A stretch of 64,000 nt of DNA from Cellulomonas sp. Root930 (GTDB lineage: Bacteria; Actinomycetota; Actinomycetes; Actinomycetales; Cellulomonadaceae): positions 2,831,879 to 2,895,878 of the forward strand of contig LMJI01000001.1 of NCBI GenBank assembly GCA_001429255.1, written 5' to 3'. This document shows positions 29,045-38,517 of this stretch, one piece after another. Below the pieces are notes generated by a model that was not told the origin of the DNA, searched no databases, and worked only from the letters and a program-made list of their open reading frames with translations. Positions within the stretch are counted from its first letter, which is position 1. Every line of letters starts with the position of its first letter. Position numbers and translations under genes: made by a program.

Positions 29045-29824
29045 TCAGCCGATCGTCACGAGATCCCGCACGTCGTCGTTCGGCAGCACGTCCGCGACCG
29101 CGGTCACCTCGAGCTCCGTGAGGTTGGCGTAGCCGTGGTGCACGTTGAGGAAGGCGGTGTCGGAGGCGTCGCGGCCCGTCGCGATGCGGACCAGGGTCGA
29201 GCGGGGGGCCAGCGTGGTCGCGTCGACGACGTACCACCGGCCGTCCAGGTTCGCCTCGGCGACGGCGTGGAAGTCCATGGGGGACAGTCCCGGGGCGTAC
29301 ACCGACACGAGCCGCGCGGGGACGTCCAGCGCGCGCAGGAGGGTGATCACGAGGTGCGCGTAGTCGCGGCACACGCCCTTGCGCGCCAGGAGCGTCTGCA
29401 CGGCGCCGTCGGTCGGCAGGCTCGAACCCGGCACGTACGAGAGGCGCGAGCCCACCCAGGAGCTCACCGCGGCGAGCAGGTCGAACCCGTGCAGGCCGGC
29501 GAACTCGGCGTAGGCGGTCGGTCCGAGCGTGTCGGACTCGCAGTACCGGCTCGGGCGCAGGTACCGCAGCAGGTCCGCCTCGTCGGAGGTGACCGGTACG
29601 GCGCGGCCGTCGATCGACGCGGAGTAGTCCAGGACGAGCCGGCCGACCCCCGCCCGGACGACGTGCAGCCGCGTCCCGTGGTGGTCGGGGACCTCTTTCG
29701 CCTCGATCGGTGTGCCGTCGAGGGTGATCCTCAGCGACTCGCGGGCGGCGACCTGGGTGGACACGGCCAGCTCGAACGCGAGGGTGGCGGGGGAGGTGAC
29801 GTCGAGGGACAGGTGGGCGCTCAT
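29045..29824 (-). CDS. Transglutaminase-like cysteine protease family protein
   Basis: A 259-residue protein with an N-terminal beta-rich domain and a transglutaminase core. The catalytic triad is readable: Cys in LLARKGVCRDYAHLV, His in PMDFHAVAEANL and Asp in WYVVDATTLAPR. Members may act as peptidases, amidases or deamidases; the absence of a signal peptide makes it cytoplasmic. ATG at 29824 is preferred; an upstream ATG at 29854 would add an unlikely His-rich stretch. It lies between the SDR gene and the K+ channel gene on the same strand. Confidence 0.88.
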   Translation of the reverse strand: MSAHLSLDVTSPATLAFELAVSTQVAARESLRITLDGTPIEAKEVPDHHGTRLHVVRAGVGRLVLDYSASIDGRAVPVTSDEADLLRYLRPSRYCESDTLGPTAYAEFAGLHGFDLLAAVSSWVGSRLSYVPGSSLPTDGAVQTLLARKGVCRDYAHLVITLLRALDVPARLVSVYAPGLSPMDFHAVAEANLDGRWYVVDATTLAPRSTLVRIATGRDASDTAFLNVHHGYANLTELEVTAVADVLPNDDVRDLVTIG

Positions 29825-29878
29825 GTCGCGATGCACGCGCTCATGGTGGTGCACCCGGGCGCCGCCCGCCTCCGGTGG

Positions 29879-31330
29879 CTACCAGGCGGAGCGCACGTAG
29901 TCCTTGAGGAAGCAGCCGAACAGGTCCTCGCCGGCCTCGCCGCGCACGATCGGGTCGTACACGCGAGCGGCTCCGTCGACGAGGTCGAGGGGAGCGTGGA
30001 AGCCCTCCTCGGCCAGCCGGACCTTGGTCGGGTGGGGGCGCTCGTCGGTGATCCAGCCGGTGTCGACGCTGGTCATGAGGATGCCGTCGGTGGCCAGCTC
30101 GGTGGCGCTGGTGCGGGTCAGCATGTTGAGCGCGGCCTTGGCCATGTTGGTGTGCGGGTGTCCGGGGCCCTTGTAGCCGCGGGAGAAGACGCCCTCCATG
30201 GCGGACACGTTGACCACGTAGGCGCGTCCCGGCACACGCATCGCGCTGCGCAGGCGGCTGACCAGGATGAACGGCGCCGTCTGGTTGCACAGCTGGACCT
30301 CGAGCAGCTCCATCGGGTCCACCTGGTCCACCGTGTGCACCCAGCTGTTGGTCTCCGCCGTGTCGGGCACCAGGCCACCCGCGTCGATCGCGGTGCCGGC
30401 CACGAGCCGCTCGAGCGAGGCGTGCTCGGCGGTCAGTGCCAACGTCGCGACGGCACCGGCCGAGATGCTCGTGAGCTCGGTGACGGACCCGGCGAGCGCC
30501 ACGGGGTGGGCGCTGCTGGTGCGGCCGAACGTCGTGATCTGCGGCAGCGGGCGGTCGGGCAGCGGCTCCAGCTCGGCGTCGGCCAGGTGCGTGTACGCGC
30601 CGGGGGAGCGGCGGACGGTCTGCGCGGCGTTGTTGATGAGGATGTCGAGCGGCCCCTGCGCGGCCACGGAGTCTGCGAGCGCGACCACCTGGGCCGGGTC
30701 GCGCAGGTCGATGCCGACGATGCTCAGGCGGTCGAGCCAGTCCGCGCTGTCGGGCATCGCGGCGAACCGGCGCGCGGCGTCGCGGGGGAACCGGGTGGTG
30801 ATGGTCGTCGTCGCGCCGTCCCGCAGGAGCCGCAGTGCGATGTACATGCCGATCTTGGCGCGGCCGCCCGTGAGCAGCGCGCGCTTGCCGGTCAGGTCGG
30901 TCCGGGCGTCGCGCTTGGCGTGGTTGAGCCGCGCGCACGCAGGGCACAGCTGGTGGTAGAACGCGTCGACCTCGACGTACGGCTCCTTGCAGATGTAGCA
31001 GGGCCGCGCCTTGAGCAGCGTGCCGGCGGTGGCGCCCTGCACGCTGGAGACGAGCGGGATGCCCTGGGTCTCGTCGTCGATGCGGCCCGGGCTGCCGGTG
31101 GCCGTCGCGTGGACGACCGCGCGGTCGGCCGCGCTGATGGCGTCCCGCTTCTCGGCGCGGCGCTGCTTCTTGGCGGCCTTGAACAGGGCGGAGGTCGCCC
31201 GCCGCGCCAGAGCGAGGTGCGGGTGGTCGGACGGCAGCCTGCTGATCTGGTCCGCGACGCGCAGGAAGACGTCGAGCTCGGCGGCGTCGACGCCGTCCAC
31301 GGTCTCGGGGGCTGTGCTCACGGCAGTCAT
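29879..31330 (-). CDS. Short-chain dehydrogenase fused to an N-terminal four-Cys zinc module
   Basis: A 483-residue protein. Residues 1-105 are helical and basic. Residues 111-132 hold C111-x2-C114 and C129-x2-C132 (CYICKEPYV, HQLCPACARL), a likely zinc site. From about 150 there is an SDR Rossmann domain with LLTGGRAKIG, ILINNAAQ and VVNVSAMEG. In the catalytic YxxxK position the sequence is HTNMAKAALN, so Thr replaces the usual Tyr; ordinary SDR chemistry may be impaired or altered. ATG at 31330. It diverges from gadB across 222 bp in which I see no clear operator. Confidence 0.85.
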   Translation of the reverse strand: MTAVSTAPETVDGVDAAELDVFLRVADQISRLPSDHPHLALARRATSALFKAAKKQRRAEKRDAISAADRAVVHATATGSPGRIDDETQGIPLVSSVQGATAGTLLKARPCYICKEPYVEVDAFYHQLCPACARLNHAKRDARTDLTGKRALLTGGRAKIGMYIALRLLRDGATTTITTRFPRDAARRFAAMPDSADWLDRLSIVGIDLRDPAQVVALADSVAAQGPLDILINNAAQTVRRSPGAYTHLADAELEPLPDRPLPQITTFGRTSSAHPVALAGSVTELTSISAGAVATLALTAEHASLERLVAGTAIDAGGLVPDTAETNSWVHTVDQVDPMELLEVQLCNQTAPFILVSRLRSAMRVPGRAYVVNVSAMEGVFSRGYKGPGHPHTNMAKAALNMLTRTSATELATDGILMTSVDTGWITDERPHPTKVRLAEEGFHAPLDLVDGAARVYDPIVRGEAGEDLFGCFLKDYVRSAW

Positions 31331-31552
31331 CGTGCGGTTCCTAGCTGGTCGACAGGGGGTGGCCGACGGGCAGGGGAGCACGAGAGCCGGGCAGGCGGGG
31401 ATCGGTCGATTCTACCCGGCGGCCCGTGGCGCCCCCGGGACGCCGGACGAACCGGGACAGAACGGCTGCCGCGGGTCTACGTTCGGACTCGTGGGTGCGC
31501 GCCGGGGGACGGCAGTCCAGCCTGAGCTCCGGCAGGAACTGGAGGAGCACAG

Positions 31553-32965
31553 GTGAGCGAGACGTCCGATCCCCATGGCCCGATCCACGGTCGACCCAGC
31601 TTCCGGGAGCACGTCGACCGCAGCACGTTCCCCGCAGGTGGGCTCGATCCGGACGAGGCCTACGAGCTCCTGCACACGGGCCTGATGCTCGACGGCCGGG
31701 AGACCCTCAACCTGGCGTCCTTCGTCACCACGTGGATGGAGCCGCAGGCCGAGAAGCTGATCCACGACGCGCTGCGCAAGAACCACATCGACCACGAGGA
31801 GTACCCGGCGGCGTCGCTGATCGAGGAGGCCTGCGTGCACATGCTCGGCGACCTCTTCCACGCCCCCGACCCGTCCACGGTGGTCGGCGTGGCGACGATC
31901 GGGTCCTCCGAGGCGATCATGCTCGGCCTGCTCGCCCACAAGCGCGCGTGGCGGGACCGCCGCAGGGCCGCGGGCCTGCCGACGGACCGGCCCAACGTGG
32001 TGTTCGGCGCGGAGACCCACGTGGTCTGGGACAAGTTCGCCAACTACTTCGACGTGGAGATGCGCAAGATCCCGATGCAGCCGGACCGGTTCGTGCTCAG
32101 CGCCGACGACGTGGAGGCGCACGTCGACGAGAACACGATCGCGGTCGGCGCGGTCCTGGGCACCACGCACATCGGCGAGGCGGACCCGATCGAGGAGATC
32201 AACGACCTGCTGGTGCGGATCAAGGCGGAGAAGGGCTGGGACGTCCCGCTGCACGTGGACGGGGCCAGCGGTGCGTTCATCGCCCCGTTCGCCGAGCCCG
32301 ACCTGCGCTGGGACTTCCGGCTCGAGCAGGTGGCGTCGATCAACGCGTCCGGCCACAAGTACGGCCTGGTCTACCCGGGGGTCGGTTGGCTGATCTTCCG
32401 CGACGCGACGCGGCTGCCGGAGGACCTGGTGTTCAGCGTCAACTACCTGGGCGGTGCGCAGCCGACGTACACGTTCAACTTCTCCCGCGGCTCGGCCATG
32501 ATCCAGGCGCAGCTCTACAACTTCCTGCGGCTGGGTCGCAGCGGCTACACCTCGATCGTGGAGACGATGCTGGCCAACGCGCGGTTCCTCAACGAGAGCC
32601 TCGAGGCCAGCGGGCGGTTCGAGATCCTCAACCCGGGGCTGGCGGAACCGGTCGTCACGTTCACCCTCAAGGGCGACCCGGGGTTCGACGTCTACCACCT
32701 GTCGGCGCGGCTGCGGGAGGACGGCTGGATCGTCCCGGCGTACAGCCTGCCGCCGGACGCCGACGCCGTGCACCTGCTGCGCGTGGTGGTCCGGCTCGAC
32801 CTGAGCCGCCTCATGGTCGAGCAGCTGCTGCGCGACCTGATGAAGGCGTGGGACGACCTCGCCGCCGAGCAGCCGGTCCAGCGCCCGAGCGCCAAGCCGG
32901 ACCTGTGGACGTCCCCGGCGCACGCGGCCGCCCGGAGCAAGGCGCGCACCGGTCTCGCGAAGTGA
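31553..32965 (+). CDS. gadB: Glutamate decarboxylase
   Basis: A 470-residue PLP enzyme that converts glutamate to GABA and CO2, consuming a proton; in bacteria it supports acid resistance. The PLP lysine is K269 in INASGHKYGLVYPG, preceded by LHVDGASGAFIAPF, the usual cofactor-binding segment. GTG at 31553 is chosen because GGAG lies about 10 nt upstream. No glutamate/GABA antiporter gene is nearby; the following gene, coupled by a GTGA overlap, encodes a membrane protein but does not look like GadC. Confidence 0.95.
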   Translation: MSETSDPHGPIHGRPSFREHVDRSTFPAGGLDPDEAYELLHTGLMLDGRETLNLASFVTTWMEPQAEKLIHDALRKNHIDHEEYPAASLIEEACVHMLGDLFHAPDPSTVVGVATIGSSEAIMLGLLAHKRAWRDRRRAAGLPTDRPNVVFGAETHVVWDKFANYFDVEMRKIPMQPDRFVLSADDVEAHVDENTIAVGAVLGTTHIGEADPIEEINDLLVRIKAEKGWDVPLHVDGASGAFIAPFAEPDLRWDFRLEQVASINASGHKYGLVYPGVGWLIFRDATRLPEDLVFSVNYLGGAQPTYTFNFSRGSAMIQAQLYNFLRLGRSGYTSIVETMLANARFLNESLEASGRFEILNPGLAEPVVTFTLKGDPGFDVYHLSARLREDGWIVPAYSLPPDADAVHLLRVVVRLDLSRLMVEQLLRDLMKAWDDLAAEQPVQRPSAKPDLWTSPAHAAARSKARTGLAK

Positions 32966-33807
32966 CCCCTGCGTTCCCTGACCTCCCGGCGGGTTGGCGG
33001 GTGGTCCGTCGGCGCGGGCCGCTGGGCTTCGTCACGCACGCCGTGCTGGCGCGGCCCGACGGCAGCGAGGTGGAGTGGAGCTCGCGGCGGCACCGCAAGG
33101 GGCTCGGCCTGCGGGGAGACGCTCCTGGTGGTGGTGCGGCGAGCGCCCTGAGCTGGTGGATCGGCGGTCTGTTCGCGATCGGGTCGCTCTGCTTCGCGCT
33201 CGGGTCGCTGCCGCTGTTCTTCGACCAGGTCGACCCGGCCGTCGTGGGCTGGACGTTCTTCGTCGGGTCGATCTTCTTCACGTCGGCCGCCTACCTCCAG
33301 CTCCACGAGACGCTGCGGGCACCCGCCGGTGTGCTCGCCGACTCTCCCCGTCCCGGCCGGCTGGCGTCGCTGGTGGGCTGGCAGCCGCGGCGGATCGACT
33401 TCTGGGCGGTGCTGGTCCAGCTCGTGGGGACGGTGTTCTTCAACCTCAGCACGTTCGCCGCGACGCGGTCGGACCTGACGCTCGCGCAGGAGCGGCACCT
33501 CGTCTGGGCGCCGGACGTCGGCGGCTCGATCTGCTTCCTCGTGGCCAGCTGGCTCGCGTACGCCGAGGTCAACCGCGGGATCCTGCCGCGGTCCGACCGG
33601 TCGGTGGGGTGGAGCATCGCGGCGCTCAACCTCGCCGGGTCGGTCGCGTTCGGGGTGGCTGCCGTCGCCGCCCGGTACCTGCGCTCCACCGGCGAGCTGG
33701 CCAACCTCCCGCTGGTCAACCTCGGCACGCTCCTCGGCGCGGTGTGCTTCCTGATCGGCGCCGTCCTGCTGCCCGTGGAGTCGGCGAGGGAGCGTTCGCC
33801 GTCCTGA
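32962..33807 (+). CDS. Integral membrane protein of unknown function
   Basis: A 281-residue protein with about six predicted membrane helices: WWIGGLFAIGSLCFALGSL, WTFFVGSIFFTSAAYL, FWAVLVQLVGTVFFNL, ICFLVASWLAYAEV, WSIAALNLAGSVAFGVAAV and TLLGAVCFLIGAVLLPV. The 55-residue N terminus is soluble and basic. The GTG overlaps the gadB stop, so it is made with glutamate decarboxylase. It does not resemble an amino-acid antiporter. It could sense or adjust membrane state under the same conditions, but that is speculation. Confidence 0.78.
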   Translation: MTPAFPDLPAGWRVVRRRGPLGFVTHAVLARPDGSEVEWSSRRHRKGLGLRGDAPGGGAASALSWWIGGLFAIGSLCFALGSLPLFFDQVDPAVVGWTFFVGSIFFTSAAYLQLHETLRAPAGVLADSPRPGRLASLVGWQPRRIDFWAVLVQLVGTVFFNLSTFAATRSDLTLAQERHLVWAPDVGGSICFLVASWLAYAEVNRGILPRSDRSVGWSIAALNLAGSVAFGVAAVAARYLRSTGELANLPLVNLGTLLGAVCFLIGAVLLPVESARERSPS

Positions 33808-33824
33808 CCCCTCAGACTCCATCC

Positions 33825-36320
33825 GTGGACGACGACCCGATCGACCGGCTGCTGGCCGACCCGCCCGACCTGCCCGTGCGCCACGGGCTGGCCGACGTGG
33901 TCGCCGCGACCCGTGCCCGCGGCGTCGTCGTGGTGCAGGCGCCGCCGGGGACGGGCAAGACCACGCTCGTCCCGCCCGCGGTCGCCGCGGCGGTGCGGGG
34001 CCGCGTCGTCGTGACCCAGCCGCGCCGGATCGCCGCCCGCGCGGCCGCGCGCCGACTCGCGCAGCTGCTGGGCGAACCGCTCGGGCGGACCGTCGGCTTC
34101 TCCGTCCGGGGGGAGAGCCGGACCAGCGCGTCGACCCGCGTCGAGGTGGTCACCACCGGGGTGCTGCTGCGCCGTCTCCAGCGGGACCCGGAGCTGCCCG
34201 GCGTCGCCGCGGTCGTCCTCGACGAGGTGCACGAGCGGCACCTGGTCGACGACCTCGCGCTGGCGCTGCTGGTCGACGTGCGGGCGAACCTGCGCGAGGA
34301 CCTCGTGGTGGTCGCCATGTCGGCCACGGTCGAGGCCGAGCGGACGGCCGCCCTCCTCGGTGGTGCCGAGCCGGCGCCGGTGGTGGCCGTCCCCGGGGTG
34401 CTGTTCCCGGTCGAGACCCTCTGGTGCCCGGCACCCGCGCGCACCGCCCGGACGGACGACCGCGGGGTGACGCCCGCGTTCCTCGACCATGTCGCCTCGA
34501 CCGTGCGACGCGCCCTGGACGAGCGCACCGGGGACGTCCTGGTCTTCGTGCCCGGCGCGGGTGAGGTCGACGGCGTCGCACGGCGGCTCGGCGGCCTCGA
34601 CGTCGACGTGCGCCCGCTGCACGGTCGCCTGCCGGCCGCCGAGCAGGATCGAGCACTCACGCCGGGCACGCGTCGACGGGTCGTGGTGTCGACCGCCGTC
34701 GCCGAGTCCTCGCTCACCGTGCCGGGCGTCCGGCTGGTGGTCGACGCCGGCCTGTCGCGCGAGCCGCGCACCGACCACGCGCGCGGGCTCGCCGGACTGG
34801 TCACCGTGTCCGTCAGCCGGGCGTCGGCCGAGCAGCGCGCCGGCCGCGCAGGGCGCGAAGGTCCCGGGGCCGTGTACCGGTGCTGGTCCGCCCACGACCA
34901 CGCCCGGCTGGTCGCGCACCCGCAGCCCGAGATCCTCACGGCGGACCTCACCGCGTTCGCGCTGGAGCTGGCGTGCTGGGGGAGCCCGTACGGCGCCGGA
35001 CTCGCCCTGCTCGACCCGCCACCGGCCGCGGCGATGACCGTGGCGCACGCGACCCTCGTCGGGCTCGGCGTCGTCGACGCAGACGGGCACCCCACCGCGC
35101 GCGGGAGGGCGGTCTCGGCGATCCCGGTCGACCCGCGGCTCGGCCGGGCGCTCCTCGACGGAGCAGCGCTCGTCGGCGCCCGACGCGCCGCGGAGGTCGT
35201 CGCCCTGCTCGCCGACGACGTGCGTGCGCCCGGTGGTGACCTAGCAGCGGGCCTGCGCGCGCTGCGCCGAGGAGGGCCGCAGTCGGGGGCGTGGCGCACC
35301 CAGGTGGGTCGCCTGCAGGCCTCGGTCCCGGGGACCGCGCGCACCGAGCACCTCACGGACGACCTCGCGGTGGGGCTGCTCGTCGCTCTCGCCCACCCGG
35401 ACCGCCTCGCCCGCCTCCGACCCGGTGGGTCGACGTACCTGATGACCTCGGGGACGGGTGCGTCGCTCCCGCCGGGGTCCGCTCTGGTGGGCCAGCCGTG
35501 GCTCGCGATCGCGGACGCCGACCGCGGGGCCGCACGCCGGGACGCGACGATCCGGTCCGCGGCCCCGATCGACCAGGGCCTCGCGCTGGAGGCGGCCCCG
35601 GCCCTGCTGCGGGAGGAGGACGACGTGTCCTGGTCGAACGGCACCGTCGTCGCCCGGCGCGTGCGGCGGCTCGGCGCGATCGAGCTGACGTCCGTCCCCT
35701 TGCCGAGCCCGTCGCCGGCCCTCGTGGTCGATGCGCTGCGCGACGGCCTGTCCCGCGACGGTCTCGCCCTGCTGCGCTGGTCGGAGGCGGCGACGACCCT
35801 GCGGCACCGGATGGCGTTCCTGCACCGCGCCCTGGGCGCCCCGTGGCCGGACGTGTCGGACGCCGCGCTGCTCGCGCACCTGGAGGAGTGGCTCGGTCCC
35901 GATCTCGCCCGAGTCCGGGACGCTCGGGACCTGGGCCGCGTCGACGTCCTGCAGGCGCTCCGGCGGCTGCTGCCGTGGCCCGACGCGAGCCGGCTCGACG
36001 CGCTCGCCCCGGAGCGGCTGGCCGTGCCCAGCGGGTCGCAGGTGCGCGTCGACTACACCGGCGACCAGCCGGTCCTCCCGGTCCGCCTGCAGGAGACGTT
36101 CGGGTGGCGCGCGACCCCGCGGCTGGCCGACGGACGCGTCCCCGTGCTCCTGCACCTCCTGTCGCCCGCCGGCCGTCCGGCCGCCGTGACCGCGGACCTG
36201 GAGTCGTTCTGGCGCACGGGCTACCCGCAGGTCCGGGCCGAGCTGCGGGGCAGGTACCCGAAGCATGCGTGGCCGGACGACCCCCTGGCCGCCGCCCCGG
36301 TGCGCGGCGTGCGCCGGTAG
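33825..36320 (+). CDS. hrpB: ATP-dependent helicase HrpB
   Basis: An 831-residue DEAH/RHA-type helicase. Motif I is QAPPGTGKTTLVPP, Ia TQPRRIAARAAARRLA, II VVLDEVHERHL (DEVH), III AMSATVE and VI RASAEQRAGRAGREGPG, followed by the HA2/ratchet region and the HrpB-specific C-terminal domain (PVRLQETFGWRATPRLADGR). HrpB is widespread, and its cellular RNA target is poorly known. GTG at 33825 is the first start that yields the family N terminus (DDDPIDRLLADPP); no ATG is available and the ribosome-binding site is weak. It starts 17 bp after the membrane-protein stop. Confidence 0.94.
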   Translation: MDDDPIDRLLADPPDLPVRHGLADVVAATRARGVVVVQAPPGTGKTTLVPPAVAAAVRGRVVVTQPRRIAARAAARRLAQLLGEPLGRTVGFSVRGESRTSASTRVEVVTTGVLLRRLQRDPELPGVAAVVLDEVHERHLVDDLALALLVDVRANLREDLVVVAMSATVEAERTAALLGGAEPAPVVAVPGVLFPVETLWCPAPARTARTDDRGVTPAFLDHVASTVRRALDERTGDVLVFVPGAGEVDGVARRLGGLDVDVRPLHGRLPAAEQDRALTPGTRRRVVVSTAVAESSLTVPGVRLVVDAGLSREPRTDHARGLAGLVTVSVSRASAEQRAGRAGREGPGAVYRCWSAHDHARLVAHPQPEILTADLTAFALELACWGSPYGAGLALLDPPPAAAMTVAHATLVGLGVVDADGHPTARGRAVSAIPVDPRLGRALLDGAALVGARRAAEVVALLADDVRAPGGDLAAGLRALRRGGPQSGAWRTQVGRLQASVPGTARTEHLTDDLAVGLLVALAHPDRLARLRPGGSTYLMTSGTGASLPPGSALVGQPWLAIADADRGAARRDATIRSAAPIDQGLALEAAPALLREEDDVSWSNGTVVARRVRRLGAIELTSVPLPSPSPALVVDALRDGLSRDGLALLRWSEAATTLRHRMAFLHRALGAPWPDVSDAALLAHLEEWLGPDLARVRDARDLGRVDVLQALRRLLPWPDASRLDALAPERLAVPSGSQVRVDYTGDQPVLPVRLQETFGWRATPRLADGRVPVLLHLLSPAGRPAAVTADLESFWRTGYPQVRAELRGRYPKHAWPDDPLAAAPVRGVRR

Positions 36321-36348
36321 GTCCGGGCGCGTGCGCGACGATGGGTCC

Positions 36349-37059
36349 ATGCCGCCGTCCACGATCGCCCGCCAGACGTGGTGGCGCGTGCGCGACTACG
36401 CCGCCGTGCTCGGCTGGCAGGCGGCCGGGATCGTGTCCCGCACCGACCCCGACGACCTGCGCCGGCCGGAGCACCCGGTGGGGCCGCCGGTCGTCCTGGT
36501 CCCGGGCGTCTACGAGTCGTGGCACTTCCTGCTCCCGCTGGCCACGCTCCTGCACGAGCACGGCGTCCGGGTGCACGTGCTGCCCGACCTGGGCAACAAC
36601 CGCCGGCCCGTCCCGTTCGGGGCGAGCGTCCTCGGGCGCTACCTGGAAGACCGTGACCTGCGCGACGTCGTGCTCGTGGCCCACAGCAAGGGCGGGCTGA
36701 TCGGCAAGCTCGCGATGCTGCGCGAGGACCCCGACGGCCGGGTCGACTCCATGATCGCGGTCAACACCCCGTTCGCGGGGTCCGTCCTCGCCCGGTGGTT
36801 CCTCGCCCCGTCCGTGCGCGCGTTCCGGCCGACCGACGCGACGATCGTGGCGCTCGCGGCCGAGCGCGACGTGAACGCCCGGATCACGTCCGTCTACAGC
36901 CACTGGGATCCGCACATCCCGGGGGGCAGCGCGCTCGAGGGAGCGCACGAGATCGTGCTGGACACCCCGGGTCACTTCCGGCCGCTGGCCGACCCCCGTC
37001 TGCACGCGCTGCTGCTGGAGCGGCTGCTCACTCCCGGGGCAGCTGCAGCACCCGCGTGA
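36349..37059 (+). CDS. Alpha/beta hydrolase (lipase/esterase-like)
   Basis: A 236-residue hydrolase. VVLVPGVYESWHFLLPL is the oxyanion-hole strand, VVLVAHSKGGLIGKLAML the nucleophile elbow (Ser in AHSKGG), and VNTPFAGS the segment typical of EstA/PHB-lipase relatives. A His late in the protein (TPGHFRPLADP) likely completes the triad. No signal peptide. Its 3' end overlaps the convergent hydrolase gene by 32 bp. Substrate unknown. Confidence 0.85.
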   Translation: MPPSTIARQTWWRVRDYAAVLGWQAAGIVSRTDPDDLRRPEHPVGPPVVLVPGVYESWHFLLPLATLLHEHGVRVHVLPDLGNNRRPVPFGASVLGRYLEDRDLRDVVLVAHSKGGLIGKLAMLREDPDGRVDSMIAVNTPFAGSVLARWFLAPSVRAFRPTDATIVALAAERDVNARITSVYSHWDPHIPGGSALEGAHEIVLDTPGHFRPLADPRLHALLLERLLTPGAAAAPA

Positions 37060-37855
37060 ACCCCGGCTGGTCGGGGTCGTCGACGATCTCGACGCCGTCC
37101 AGCCACGACGAGATCACGTGCGTGAGCTCGCCCGGGTGGCTGAAGTTCACCGCGTGCGCGGCCCCCTCGATGAGGGCCACGGTGGTGTGGTCGCCCGCGA
37201 GCCGTCCGACCTCGCGCACCCGGGCCGGCGGAGCCATCAGAGGGTCCCTGCTGCCGATCACCGCCAGCGTCGGCACCTGAACCTTGAGCAGCCGCTCGAG
37301 CGACGGGAACCGGGTGAGCTCGCTGAAGAGGTGGAACGTGTTGACCGGACCGAACCGCAGGTAGTCCGGCACCGCCACCCGCGCCATCCGCCGGTTCTCG
37401 CGCGCGCCGTCGATCGCGAGCTGCCGGACGGCCCGGCCGAGCCCCTGGTTGTGCACCCCGCCGGCGGGGGAGACGAGCACGATGCGGTCGACGCGCTCGG
37501 GCGCCGCGTGCGCCACCTCGAGGCTGACCGGGCAGCCCATGGAGTTGCCGACGAGGACGACCTTCTCGAAGCCGAAGGCGTCGAGGATGTCGAGGACGGC
37601 GACCGCGAGCGCGGGGATGCCGAGCGTGTAGTCCCAGTCCTCGCTCCGGCCGTAGCCCGGCAGGTCGGGTACCACGTTCGTCGCACGGGCCGCCAGCAGC
37701 CGGGCGGTGGGCATCAGGTAGGTGCCCGAGATCGCGAAGCCGTGCACGTGCACGATCGGTAGCGCACCGGGGACGTCCGCGCTGATGCGGTAGAACACCT
37801 GGTGCCCGTGCACCTCGAGGGTGCTCTCTGTCCATCCGCCGTCGTCGACGCTCAC
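37028..37855 (-). CDS. Alpha/beta hydrolase
   Basis: A 275-residue alpha/beta-hydrolase. Seen: IVHVHGFAISGTYLMPTA (oxyanion strand), VVPDLPGYGRSEDWD, the nucleophile VVLVGNSMGCPVSLEVA (Ser in GNSMG), the Asp in IGSRDPLMAPP and the His in IEGAAHAVNFSHP. This full triad fits an esterase, a C-C hydrolase or a perhydrolase. Start GTG at 37855. It overlaps the preceding convergent gene by 32 bp at the 3' ends. A hairpin at 37884-37911 separates it from the DoxX gene upstream, so it probably has its own promoter in the 77-bp gap. Confidence 0.86.
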   Translation of the reverse strand: MSVDDGGWTESTLEVHGHQVFYRISADVPGALPIVHVHGFAISGTYLMPTARLLAARATNVVPDLPGYGRSEDWDYTLGIPALAVAVLDILDAFGFEKVVLVGNSMGCPVSLEVAHAAPERVDRIVLVSPAGGVHNQGLGRAVRQLAIDGARENRRMARVAVPDYLRFGPVNTFHLFSELTRFPSLERLLKVQVPTLAVIGSRDPLMAPPARVREVGRLAGDHTTVALIEGAAHAVNFSHPGELTHVISSWLDGVEIVDDPDQPGFTRVLQLPRE

Positions 37856-37883
37856 AGCCCGATCGTGTCAGAGCGCACACACC

Positions 37884-37911
37884 AACGGCACCCCGAGATC
37901 GGGGTGCCGTT
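37884..37911. terminator. Hairpin terminator after the DoxX gene
   Basis: A perfect inverted repeat of 13 bp (AACGGCACCCCGA and its complement) around a 2-4 nt loop, 22 bp past the DoxX stop on the minus strand and 29 bp before the next minus-strand start. It probably ends the DoxX transcript. Confidence 0.78.
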
Positions 37912-37932
37912 GCGCCAGCTGGGTGAGTGCTG

Positions 37933-38517
37933 TCACCGCAGCCAGCTGAACCGCTGCACGAGCGGGATCCGCGCCCACCGGCGGCCGAGGCCCCAGGTGT
38001 CTCCGGCGAGGAGCGTCGCGCACACGATCAGGACGAGCGCGTAGATGATGTGGTAGTCGACCAGCGGGTTGTTCGAGCCCTGGATGAACGGCCACTCGGC
38101 CGCCCACATGAGGACCATGAGCAGCGAACCGGCGACGGCCGAGATCCGCAGACCGATGCCGAGCATCACGGCGACGCCGACACCGAGCAGGCAGAGCATG
38201 AACAGCCAGTCCGTCACGGGGCTCGCCATCGAGGCGAAGGCGTCCTTGAACGGGCCGATGGTGGCGAACTGCATGAAGCCCTGGCTCGGCGTCCCGCCGT
38301 CGAGCCACGAGAGGCTCGGGTCGCCCTCGGCCACCGCGGCGGCCGTGCTGTAGTGCAGCCCGAACGTCTTGTCGAGGAACGCCCAGAGGAAGATGAACCC
38401 CGTGGCGAGCCGGGTGACGGCGAGCCAACGACGGCCCGTCGCGGACGTGACGACGTCGTCCTCGACCAGGACTGCGGGGTGGGTCGAGGTCCGCGCCTCG
38501 GGATGGATGGTGGCCAT
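37933..38517 (-). CDS. DoxX-family membrane protein
   Basis: A 194-residue membrane protein with four helices: WLAVTRLATGFIFLWAFLD, WLFMLCLLGVGVAVMLGIGL, ISAVAGSLLMVLMWAAEW and YHIIYALVLIVCATLLAG. The LRxxxGxxFL-type start and four-helix layout fit DoxX/thiosulfate:quinone-oxidoreductase DoxD-like proteins, often linked to redox stress. ATG at 38517 has a strong GGAGGG 8-13 nt upstream. The divergent gene is a universal stress protein; the shared 237-bp gap carries two DevR-type boxes, suggesting induction under hypoxia or dormancy. Confidence 0.87.
   Translation of the reverse strand: MATIHPEARTSTHPAVLVEDDVVTSATGRRWLAVTRLATGFIFLWAFLDKTFGLHYSTAAAVAEGDPSLSWLDGGTPSQGFMQFATIGPFKDAFASMASPVTDWLFMLCLLGVGVAVMLGIGLRISAVAGSLLMVLMWAAEWPFIQGSNNPLVDYHIIYALVLIVCATLLAGDTWGLGRRWARIPLVQRFSWLR

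Noticed and set aside
29825..29854. Longer start of the transglutaminase gene giving a His-rich MHHHERVHRD leader
   Set aside because: The leader is unlike the family. The ATG at 29824 starts directly before the conserved beta domain.
32962..33807. GadC-type glutamate/GABA antiporter next to gadB
   Set aside because: About six helices in 281 residues and no APC-superfamily motif; an antiporter would need about twelve helices.
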